From: Minisyncoccota bacterium
GTDB taxonomy: Bacteria; Patescibacteriota; Minisyncoccia; Moranbacterales; GCA-2747515
DNA: 5,805 bases
Reading direction: 5' to 3'
NCBI GenBank assembly: GCA_938034715.1
Contig: CALHMM010000019.1
Coordinates: forward strand, 1 to 5,805
The position numbers and the translations under genes are program-made. A model generated the notes under the pieces. The model was not told where the DNA came from, did not search any database, and worked only from the letters and a program-made list of their open reading frames with translations. Shown piece after piece: positions 1 through 5,678 of the stretch. How positions within the stretch are numbered: the stretch's first letter is position 1; each line of letters begins with the position of its first letter.

Positions 1-801
1 ATTCTTGGACCTCAGGAAAATATCACCTCCTTCAAAAGATCTGATTTCAAAAACTATCTGCAAAGATGTTATGGAGCACATAATACGGTAATCTGCATAG
101 CAGGAAACTTTCCACAAAAAAAGGCACTTGAAAAAGTACGAAAAGATTTTGCAAGGCTAACCACAGGAGAGCAAATTACATTCGAGAAGTTTGAAGGAAA
201 GCAGGATAGTCCAGCCGTTTCTGTAAAAGATAAAAAAACAGACCAAACGCACATGATGCTCGGCGTGCGAACCAAAGGGTATATACAGAAAGATCGTTAC
301 GTACTTTATGTCTTGGCAAATATTCTTGGCGGTGGAATGAGTAGTCGATTGTTTAGTGAAGTACGTGAAAAGAGAGGTCTTGCGTACAGTATCGGCACAT
401 CAATGGATCTCGCAAATGAAACGGGGTCTCTCATCGCTCATGCAGGTGTAGAGCATGGAAACCTTGAAAAGACAATTGCGATCATTCTAAAGGAGATGAG
501 AAAAATTGCCAAGAACGGAGTTACTCCAGAAGAAATTAAACGTGCAAAATCAGGATTTTCAGGAAGAATAGCTTTTGGCTATGAGACATCTGATGATATC
601 GCTGAGCACTTTGCAGAGCAGGAAGTCATGCGTGGCAATGTGATTCTCCCCTATGAAGCTCTCAAACAAATCAAAAAAGTATCTCGGGCTGACATAAAGC
701 GGGTTGCTGCGCAGATTTTTGTGAATGAAGGACTAAACCTAGCAGTTGTTGGTCCACATAAGGATAACGTCGACAAACTAAAAGACGCAACACATTTCTA
801 A
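1..801 (+). CDS. M16 family zinc peptidase (insulinase-like), C-terminal part; 5' end outside window
   Basis: The frame is open from base 1 to a TAA at 799-801, giving 266 visible residues of a protein whose start lies upstream. M16B peptidases are usually about 400-430 aa, so roughly the first third is missing, including the HxxEH zinc site; catalytic competence cannot be judged here. Visible residues 1-40 match the segment that links the two M16 halves (an ILG-x-x-E-N-I start, then YG-x-x-N and a V-x-x-AGNF-like strand). The C-terminal domain carries the hallmark GGGMSSRLF (110-118) followed by REKRGLAYSI (122-131). R122 and Y129 have the Arg-x6-Tyr spacing of the substrate-binding pair known from insulysin. 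Family role: degradation or processing of peptides. The protein ends soon after the domain. The next gene starts 106 bases later on the same strand. Family assignment is firm; substrate is unknown. Confidence 0.93.
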   Translation: MLGPQENITSFKRSDFKNYLQRCYGAHNTVICIAGNFPQKKALEKVRKDFARLTTGEQITFEKFEGKQDSPAVSVKDKKTDQTHMMLGVRTKGYIQKDRYVLYVLANILGGGMSSRLFSEVREKRGLAYSIGTSMDLANETGSLIAHAGVEHGNLEKTIAIILKEMRKIAKNGVTPEEIKRAKSGFSGRIAFGYETSDDIAEHFAEQEVMRGNVILPYEALKQIKKVSRADIKRVAAQIFVNEGLNLAVVGPHKDNVDKLKDATHF

Positions 802-907
802 AAAAAGTAGAACAAAGGATTTGTAATAGCGCAAGAAGTCTATTCCGTACAGTGTTTGCAATCGCAAAAAAAGAATGGAGTAAATGTAGATATGATAAGA
901 TAGACAA
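802..907 (+). promoter_or_regulatory. Intergenic spacer with -10-like hexamers upstream of the permease gene
   Basis: This 106-base gap contains no credible gene. TATGAT (891-896) and the overlapping TAAGAT (896-901) resemble a -10 box; the second ends 6 bases before the ATG at 908, which would put a transcription start at or next to the start codon. No matching -35 box is found at the usual spacing. A small inverted repeat, TTTGC-AATC-GCAAA (855-868), lies upstream; it has only a 5-bp stem and no following T-run, so it is not a convincing terminator. Promoter activity is an inference. Confidence 0.3.
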
Positions 908-1885
908 ATGGAACAAAAGGTCGACATTTCAACCAACATCATCCTGCGTGTGCTAGCAGTTGTAGCTGGTATTTGGTTTTTGTATGTTATTCGTGATGTC
1001 ATCGCTCTATTCCTTGTCGCGATAATCCTCACCGCATCACTACACCCAATTATCGTCAAGATGATGCGTATTTCTGGTTTCCCGCGTACAGCCACAGTTT
1101 CAATTGTCTACATCCTCTTGTTTGTGATCATTGCACTTCTTGCTGTGGTGATATTTCCAACAATCTCTAGTCAATTCGAAAAATTTATTGAGGAAATAGC
1201 GCCAAAATTTGGATCAAACCAGATTTTCGCCCAACTGTTCTCCGCACAAGAAGTGCGACAAGTTTTCACAGGGTCGTTTGACAATCTTCTTTCGACAACT
1301 GCGGATATTATTATTGCCTTTATTGCATTTTTTGCGGCAGTATCCATGTCATTTTATATGTCGGTACAAGAGGATGGACTTAAGAAATCCCTCTTGCTCA
1401 TTACACCGCAACAACACCACAAGTACATCATCTCACTCAGCGAGAGAATTCAGGATAGTTTTGGTAGATGGATGGCAGGACAATTAGTGACGATGGTTTT
1501 TGTTGGCGTGCTGTACTTTATCGCCCTATCGGTACTAGGCGTGCCATTTGCAGGTCTGCTAGCACTTTTTGGCGGGTTACTTGAGATCATCCCATATTTC
1601 GGACCTATTGTGGCGTCTATCCCTGCTATTGTAATCGCCTTTTCAATCAGTCCATTCACAGCAGCTCTAGTGGCGGCATCCTATCTAGCCATCAACATCG
1701 TTGAAAACCAAGTTCTCATCCCAAAAATTATGAACAAAGCAATTGGACTAAATCCCGTATTAATCATCCTCGCACTTTTAGTGGGGGCGAAAATTGGCGG
1801 AATGATCGGAATTCTTCTTGCGGTACCTCTTGCCGGTGCTCTAGGAGTATTTATCAAAGATGTTATTGAGAAAAAAATTGTCTAG
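908..1885 (+). CDS. AI-2E family transporter (PerM/TqsA-type membrane permease)
   Basis: A 325-residue integral membrane protein of the usual length for this family. Hydrophobic segments are seen at about 11-29, 31-48, 62-84, 132-153, 191-225, 228-264 and 282-318, with a polar, mostly soluble stretch at about 85-130 between the third and fourth. Family marks are a GGLLEIIPYFGP motif (222-233, with E226 and P229), a VENQVLIPKIM motif (265-275), and a glycine-rich GAKIGGMIGILLAVPLAG stretch (293-310). Family members have been linked to export of autoinducer-2 and to Na+/H+ antiport, but the name is historical. No quorum-signal synthase is visible here, so the substrate is unknown. The ATG at 908 is chosen because the membrane helix follows at the normal distance; it has no Shine-Dalgarno site. 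The gene ends with TAG, 33 bases before rsmI. Family assignment is strong; specific function is not. Confidence 0.92.
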   Translation: MEQKVDISTNIILRVLAVVAGIWFLYVIRDVIALFLVAIILTASLHPIIVKMMRISGFPRTATVSIVYILLFVIIALLAVVIFPTISSQFEKFIEEIAPKFGSNQIFAQLFSAQEVRQVFTGSFDNLLSTTADIIIAFIAFFAAVSMSFYMSVQEDGLKKSLLLITPQQHHKYIISLSERIQDSFGRWMAGQLVTMVFVGVLYFIALSVLGVPFAGLLALFGGLLEIIPYFGPIVASIPAIVIAFSISPFTAALVAASYLAINIVENQVLIPKIMNKAIGLNPVLIILALLVGAKIGGMIGILLAVPLAGALGVFIKDVIEKKIV

Positions 1886-1918
1886 ACTTGAAGCCAATTA
1901 CACTAATTATTTGCCACT

Positions 1919-2593
1919 ATGAAACAAGGCACTCTCTATATCATCGCTACTCCTATCGGTAACCTTGGTGACATTACTTATAGAGCAATCCAGACACTAC
2001 AGGAAGTCGATACGATTGCCTGTGAAGATACCCGAGTTTCGGGGAAACTCCTCGCACACTATAAGATCACAAAGCCAAGAATTGCTCTTCATCACCATTC
2101 AACAGAAAAGGCAATCGAATCTCTAGTAAGTAAGATGCTTAGTGGGGAATCTGTGGCTTATATAAGCGACGCTGGAACGCCTGGGGTGAGTGACCCTGGA
2201 AATGCCCTTGTCGCAGCCGCTGTAGAAAAAGGCATTTCAGTCATACCAATTCCAGGACCAAGTGCACTCACAGCACTTTTGTCGATCGCAGGTATAAATA
2301 CACAGACATTTTGTTTTATGGCTTACCCGCCACACAAGAAAGGACGACAGACTTTCTTCAAGTATATAGTCGATTCTACTGGGCCGGTCATCTATTATGA
2401 AAGCGTACACCGGATTGTAAAAAACTTGGAATTACTATCAAGCATTGCGCCAGACAGAGAAATCATCGTTGGACGTGAGTTAACAAAGATATTCGAACAA
2501 ACAAAAAGGGGATCGGTGAGTGAAGTACTAGAATACTTTCACACCAATCCCTCAAAGGTAAAAGGGGAGTTTGTAATACTCGTGCAGCCATAA
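1919..2593 (+). CDS. rsmI: 16S rRNA (cytidine-1402-2'-O)-methyltransferase RsmI, short form
   Basis: RsmI uses S-adenosylmethionine to methylate the ribose 2'-hydroxyl of C1402 in the decoding centre of 16S rRNA. The 224-residue product has the full tetrapyrrole-methylase-fold signature in order: ATPIGN (10-15) with GDIT (17-20), CEDTR (35-39), SDAGTPGVSDPG (83-94), PGPSA (112-116), YESVHR (160-165; commonly YESPHR), GRELTK (185-190) and a terminal GEFVI strand (216-220). It stops four residues after that strand. E. coli RsmI has about 286 residues, so the C-terminal helical extension is absent while the catalytic core is complete. The ATG at 1919 puts the first beta strand (LYIIATPIGN) at the N-terminus as usual; there is no Shine-Dalgarno site, only an AT-rich TAATTAT stretch at 1904-1910. 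It converges with the small minus-strand ORF, 18 bases beyond its stop. Confidence 0.96.
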   Translation: MKQGTLYIIATPIGNLGDITYRAIQTLQEVDTIACEDTRVSGKLLAHYKITKPRIALHHHSTEKAIESLVSKMLSGESVAYISDAGTPGVSDPGNALVAAAVEKGISVIPIPGPSALTALLSIAGINTQTFCFMAYPPHKKGRQTFFKYIVDSTGPVIYYESVHRIVKNLELLSSIAPDREIIVGRELTKIFEQTKRGSVSEVLEYFHTNPSKVKGEFVILVQP

Positions 2594-2611
2594 GACCATG
2601 CGTGGCAGGAA

Positions 2612-2872
2612 CTACCGTCCAACATAGAAAAACAGAGAGTCTACGTTGCTGTTACTATAAACTCTTCGTGGAGCCTTGCGTGGCGAACTGTGCATTGTAT
2701 GATTTTCTTTGTTATCTGGTAAGTTTCCAAAGCTATAGCGAAAATCACATTTCTGATCATGTTCTTTCATGGCTTTGTACATTGCTTTTTCATGATCCTT
2801 GTAGAGCAGGATACTCAATGCCACAGCGCAAACAGCGGCAAAAAAAAGCGAGATAACGATAGCTAGTGTCAT
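2612..2872 (-). CDS. Hypothetical small single-pass membrane protein, antisense to the operon
   Basis: An 86-residue ORF lies in the otherwise gene-free gap between rsmI and metG. I recognise no family. Residues 2-24 form a strongly hydrophobic helix with no charged residue before it, followed directly by a charged, probably helical stretch (KDHEKAMYKAMKEHDQK). By the positive-inside rule the C-terminal tail would be cytoplasmic. C15 lies in AAVC, which does not fit a lipobox because residue -1 is Val. The second half is polar and basic (SSPRKAPRRV at about 61-70) and low in recognisable structure, so it might be partly spurious. Support for a real gene: a TTGACA-N17-TATATT promoter directly upstream on the same strand, a membrane helix right at the predicted start, and convergence with rsmI without overlap. 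An overlapping plus-strand ORF at 2602-2856 has no such features. No Shine-Dalgarno site precedes the ATG. Confidence 0.5.
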   Translation of the reverse strand: MTLAIVISLFFAAVCAVALSILLYKDHEKAMYKAMKEHDQKCDFRYSFGNLPDNKENHTMHSSPRKAPRRVYSNSNVDSLFFYVGR

Positions 2873-2898
2873 AAATGTTTATAAATGAATAACCGGGA

Positions 2899-2927
2899 AA
2901 TATACTATCTCAGGTAATTTTTGTCAA
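2899..2927 (-). promoter_or_regulatory. Sigma70-type promoter for the small minus-strand ORF
   Basis: Read on the minus strand, a perfect -35 box TTGACA (2922-2927) is followed by exactly 17 bases and a -10 box TATATT (2899-2904, five of six consensus bases). The expected transcription start is near 2892, giving a leader of about 20 bases before the ATG at 2872. This is the best promoter match in the window. A second -10-like hexamer, TATAAA (2878-2883 on the minus strand), lies 5 bases from the ATG and could instead give a leaderless transcript. Confidence 0.6.
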
Positions 2928-2975
2928 TGCCCCAGTAATCCTCGGTAATGTGGAATAAAATGCAAGGTAGAAATA

Positions 2976-3004
2976 TTGCAAAGCAAAAACGACCATGGTA
3001 CGAT
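2976..3004 (+). promoter_or_regulatory. Candidate promoter for metG
   Basis: TTGCAA (2976-2981) as the -35 box is followed by 17 bases and TACGAT (2999-3004) as the -10 box, with a TGG directly before it (2996-2998) that fits an extended -10. Both hexamers match consensus at four of six positions. The transcription start would be near 3011, giving a leader of about 19 bases. An AT-rich TATATAAA stretch (3011-3018) is an alternative -10 box nearer the start codon. Confidence 0.38.
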
Positions 3005-3029
3005 AAAAATTATATAAAACACGATCATA

Positions 3030-4481
3030 ATGAATGCAAAAAACACGAGTAACGAAAAACCCTTTTATATCACAACAGCAATTGACTATGTAAATGGTGC
3101 GCCACACGTAGGACATGGATTTGAAAAGGTACAGACGGACTGTTTTGCACGTTTCCAGAGATCATGTGGAACAGAGGTACGATATCTCACAGGATCAGAT
3201 GAGAATAGTATAAAAAACGTCCAAGCAGCCCAAAAACAAGGAATAACGACACAGGAGCTCGTCGACACAAATGCAGCAATTTTTGAGAACTTGCGTTCAC
3301 TTCTCAACCTCTCAACCGATGATTTTATCAGAACAACCCAAAAAAGACATTTCGACGGAGCAAAAAAATTCTGGCAGACCATAAATCCAGATGATCTCTA
3401 TAAAAAAGATTACACGGGACTCTACTGTGATGGCTGCGAAGAATTCAAGCAAGATAAAGACTTAGAAGAAAATGGAGATTGTCCTGAGCACGCCAAACCA
3501 CCAAAAGAGATCCACGAAGAAAACTGGTTTTTTCGTCTCAGCAGATACAGTGACATGCTACTTGATCTGATCGAGTCAGATACATTAAAGATTTACCCAG
3601 AGTTCCGCAAAAACGAAGTAGTGAGCTTTATAAAGGGGGGACTTGAGGATTTCTCTATTTCACGTTCAAACGAGCGTGCAAAAAACTGGGGCGTGTCCGT
3701 GCCAGGCGATGATACCCAGATGATGTATGTCTGGGTGGATGCCCTTGCGAACTATATAACAGCTCTGGATTACGGTGAAAGTGAAAGTGAGCTCTACACG
3801 AAATACTGGAATCATGCCGAACGCGTCCACGTAATTGGCAAGGGTATCTTGCGGTTTCACGCGATCTATTGGCCAGCAATGCTTCTCAGCGCTAGGCTGC
3901 CAATACCAAACAAGGTCTACGCTCATGAGTATTTCACAGTTGAAGGTAAAAAAATGAGTAAAAGCCTGGGGAATGTATTGCCGCCAGAGGATTTAGTGAA
4001 GAGATATGGGACTGATGGTGCGCGTTACGTCCTCCTCACATCAATGCCCTATACCAAAGACGGTGACTTGAGTTATGAGAGAACAGATGCTCTATATAAC
4101 GCAGATCTCGCAAATGGACTGGGTAATCTCACTTCAAGAATTATCACGCTTGCAGGAGATATCCAATACGAAGTGCCAACAATCGACAAAAGAGCTCTCG
4201 CTAAAGATATGGACGAGTTTAACGTTCCTGCTGCACTAGAGAAAATATGGAAAATCGTCGACAGAGCCAACAAACTCATGGAAGAAAAAAAACCATGGAC
4301 ACTTAAGAAAAAGGAAGATAAACTCTCACAGGTAGAATTCACAGAGCTCATAGAGAGATTTCTCCAGGACCTCCATATTCTAGCAACCCTCCTCACGCCA
4401 TTTCTCCCTGAGACAAGCGAAAAAATATTCACTCAGCTAGAAACCCGTAAAAAAGAGATATTATTTGAGAGAGTGAAATAA
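3030..4481 (+). CDS. metG: Methionyl-tRNA synthetase, lacking the C-terminal tRNA-binding domain
   Basis: This class I aminoacyl-tRNA synthetase charges tRNA-Met with methionine in the cytoplasm. The 483-residue protein has the Rossmann catalytic domain with the HIGH motif as HVGH (26-29) and KMSKS at 308-312. The inserted connective domain carries one zinc knuckle, C133-x2-C136 and C151-x2-H154. YVWVDA (233-238) and a GKGILRFHAIYWPA-type block (from G270) are typical of MetG. The helical anticodon-binding domain starts near NADLANGLGN (357 on) and includes KKPW (420-423). The protein ends there: the Trbp111/EMAPII-like tRNA-binding domain found at the C-terminus of many bacterial MetG proteins is missing. 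The ATG at 3030 gives a short polar lead before FYITTAIDYVN; it has no Shine-Dalgarno site. The stop TAA lies 6 bases before the PPC gene, in the same frame. Confidence 0.97.
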   Translation: MNAKNTSNEKPFYITTAIDYVNGAPHVGHGFEKVQTDCFARFQRSCGTEVRYLTGSDENSIKNVQAAQKQGITTQELVDTNAAIFENLRSLLNLSTDDFIRTTQKRHFDGAKKFWQTINPDDLYKKDYTGLYCDGCEEFKQDKDLEENGDCPEHAKPPKEIHEENWFFRLSRYSDMLLDLIESDTLKIYPEFRKNEVVSFIKGGLEDFSISRSNERAKNWGVSVPGDDTQMMYVWVDALANYITALDYGESESELYTKYWNHAERVHVIGKGILRFHAIYWPAMLLSARLPIPNKVYAHEYFTVEGKKMSKSLGNVLPPEDLVKRYGTDGARYVLLTSMPYTKDGDLSYERTDALYNADLANGLGNLTSRIITLAGDIQYEVPTIDKRALAKDMDEFNVPAALEKIWKIVDRANKLMEEKKPWTLKKKEDKLSQVEFTELIERFLQDLHILATLLTPFLPETSEKIFTQLETRKKEILFERVK

Positions 4482-4487
4482 AGGAGT
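4481..4487 (+). promoter_or_regulatory. Shine-Dalgarno-like AAGGAG unusually close to the PPC start codon
   Basis: AAGGAG (4481-4486) shares its first base with the metG stop codon and leaves only one base before the ATG at 4488, while effective spacing is normally about 5-9 bases. No in-frame start codon exists nearby downstream, and the frame is closed two codons upstream by the metG stop, so the ATG at 4488 is the only sensible start. The site may help terminating ribosomes to reinitiate. It is the only purine-rich Shine-Dalgarno match before a start in the window. Confidence 0.4.
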
Positions 4488-4922
4488 ATGAAATACAAAA
4501 AAATAACCAATGGTTATGTTATTAGGCTTTTCGCAGGTGAGAAAGTTTTGGAGGTACTCACTAAATTTTGTGTAGAGAAAGACATTAGAAATGGAACATT
4601 AGAAGGTATCGGTGCAGTCTCAGCTGCAACAATCGGATACTATGACCTTGCGCAAAAGAAATACCATTTCACACAGTTTGATCAGGTAATCTACGAACTT
4701 GTGTCTCTCACGGGGAACATCGCTCTCGTAGATGAGGCGCCATTTCTTCACATCCACGCAAGTATTGCAGACCAGAAACTGCAGATGTTTGGCGGTCACG
4801 TACAGGAAATGGTTGTGGGTGTGACAGTGGAAGTAATACTTACAAAGTTTGACGGAAGTATAGTGAGGGAGTTAGATGAAAAAATTGGACTCAAGTTATT
4901 ACAACTAGACGAAGCTCAGTAG
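4488..4922 (+). CDS. PPC/DUF296 domain protein (PCC domain, metal-site type)
   Basis: The whole 144-residue protein is one PPC (plant and prokaryote conserved) domain, the usual size for stand-alone bacterial members. Hallmarks are the GTLEGIGAVSAATIGYYD block (36-53) and a probable metal-binding triad, H88 and H90 in LHIHA plus H104 in GGHV. In known structures of this family the domain forms trimers with the histidines near subunit surfaces. In plants the domain occurs with AT-hooks and helps bind chromatin; here no AT-hook is present, and the common label of DNA-binding protein is not supported by the sequence alone. Biochemical role is unknown. It follows the metG stop by 6 bases and is very likely co-transcribed and perhaps translationally coupled to it; the cyclotransferase-like gene begins 22 bases after its TAG stop. 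Confidence 0.9.
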   Translation: MKYKKITNGYVIRLFAGEKVLEVLTKFCVEKDIRNGTLEGIGAVSAATIGYYDLAQKKYHFTQFDQVIYELVSLTGNIALVDEAPFLHIHASIADQKLQMFGGHVQEMVVGVTVEVILTKFDGSIVRELDEKIGLKLLQLDEAQ

Positions 4923-4944
4923 CAACTCACATTTATATCTACAA

Positions 4945-5673
4945 ATGAAAAAATACTTAGATAATCAATTCAAATCTTTGCAGTCATTACATCCAAAAGT
5001 AGGAGAACTTCTGAAAAATCAACAAACATTTCACCACCCCTTTGGCAAGAGCGCCAAAGACCATTTTGCACATCAAAAATACATTACACTTTTCACCTAT
5101 GGCAGTTTGCTCAATAGAGATTCTGCTTTACGCACGATCGGTCACAGTACCTATGAATCACGCATACCCGCTATAACTTTCGGATACAAGAGAATTTTCA
5201 ACAGGGATGTCGATGTGTCAAACAGTGATCGCTACACCACTCCGATCAACAAAAAAGAAAGGGGGATGCTCAACCTAACTTCTACAGGTAAATTTGATGA
5301 TGTAGTAAATGGATTCACGTTTCAGCTACCATTAGAAGAAATTGGTGCAATGTGCGAAAGAGAGCGGGGATATGACCTTGTGCCGTGCATCGCATATCCT
5401 TGGTGTAATGGTGCCGCTATCGATGCGGACGAAACCCAGCTCTCAAATTGCTATACATTTCTCGCGAGCAATCATGAGGGCACAAGGGAGTCCGCGCAAG
5501 TCATCCGAGATGATATCACGCCGATCAAAGAGTACTTTGATCTCGTAAAGTCAGGCGCTAGTCAGTATGGTAAAGATTTTCTCTGGCTATGGTATGAGAC
5601 GACAATCCTTGCTGACGGCAAGACGCCGGTAGCGCAGTGGGAGAAGTCATACAATCAAGTCAGCGGTAAATAA
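4945..5673 (+). CDS. Gamma-glutamylcyclotransferase-like protein (GGCT/ChaC/AIG2 fold)
   Basis: The 242-residue protein carries the GGCT-fold signature: the substrate-loop motif TYGSLLN (51-57) after a hydrophobic strand, an ERGMLNL segment (105-111), and a catalytic-type glutamate in CERERGYD (137-144), most likely E140 by comparison with the RE-x-x-GY pattern of ChaC proteins. Enzymes of this fold release 5-oxoproline from gamma-glutamyl compounds such as glutathione or gamma-glutamyl amino acids; some members have other or unknown substrates. About 45 residues precede the YGSL motif, a longer N-terminal lead than in minimal members, and the C-terminal part (about 190-242) is helical and aromatic-rich. 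No signal peptide is seen. The ATG at 4945 has no Shine-Dalgarno site; TATATC (4934-4939) lies 5 bases upstream. Fold assignment is fairly secure; the substrate is not known. Confidence 0.8.
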   Translation: MKKYLDNQFKSLQSLHPKVGELLKNQQTFHHPFGKSAKDHFAHQKYITLFTYGSLLNRDSALRTIGHSTYESRIPAITFGYKRIFNRDVDVSNSDRYTTPINKKERGMLNLTSTGKFDDVVNGFTFQLPLEEIGAMCERERGYDLVPCIAYPWCNGAAIDADETQLSNCYTFLASNHEGTRESAQVIRDDITPIKEYFDLVKSGASQYGKDFLWLWYETTILADGKTPVAQWEKSYNQVSGK

Positions 5674-5678
5674 AACAC

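Larger units (their letters stand above)
2873..3029. promoter_or_regulatory. Divergent intergenic region between the small minus-strand ORF and metG
   Basis: These 157 bases separate two divergently oriented reading frames and contain no credible gene of their own. They hold the minus-strand promoter at 2899-2927 and a plus-strand promoter candidate for metG at 2976-3004. Three similar hexamers on the plus strand, GGTAAT (2913-2918), AGTAAT (2934-2939) and GGTAAT (2944-2949), are spaced 21 and 10 bases apart, close to whole helical turns. They might be regulator sites but could also be chance. No T-box-like leader or tRNA-like fold was recognised, and the space downstream of the metG promoter is too short for one. 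Confidence 0.4.

Noticed and set aside
855..868. Inverted repeat TTTGC-AATC-GCAAA as a terminator
   Set aside because: The stem is only 5 bp with three A-T pairs, and no T-run follows on either strand, so it does not meet intrinsic-terminator criteria.
671..1095. Two overlapping minus-strand ORFs across the peptidase-permease gap
   Set aside because: Both are mostly antisense to real genes, and their hydrophobic or basic composition is what the complement of the permease coding strand produces. No start signals or motifs were seen.
627..2607. Shared 11-mer CATGCGTGGCA inside the peptidase gene and after rsmI
   Set aside because: Several 11-base matches are expected by chance in a window of this length, and the flanks do not match.
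2594..2611. Bidirectional terminator between the convergent rsmI and small ORF
   Set aside because: The 18-base gap contains only a weak CCA-N4-TGG hairpin possibility and no T-run on either side. Nothing supports a terminator here.
2602..2856. 84-codon plus-strand ORF after rsmI
   Set aside because: It overlaps the minus-strand ORF almost completely, has a Cys/His/Tyr-rich composition typical of an antisense shadow, and has no recognisable domain or promoter. The minus-strand frame is better supported.
2826..2872. Lipoprotein signal peptide at the start of the small minus-strand ORF
   Set aside because: The cysteine at residue 15 is preceded by Val instead of Gly, Ala or Ser, and the N-terminus has no positive charge, so a plain membrane anchor fits better.
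4073..4432. 119-codon minus-strand ORF inside metG
   Set aside because: It lies entirely antisense to the conserved anticodon-binding domain of metG, has a Ser/Arg/Leu-rich shadow composition, and no recognisable motif.
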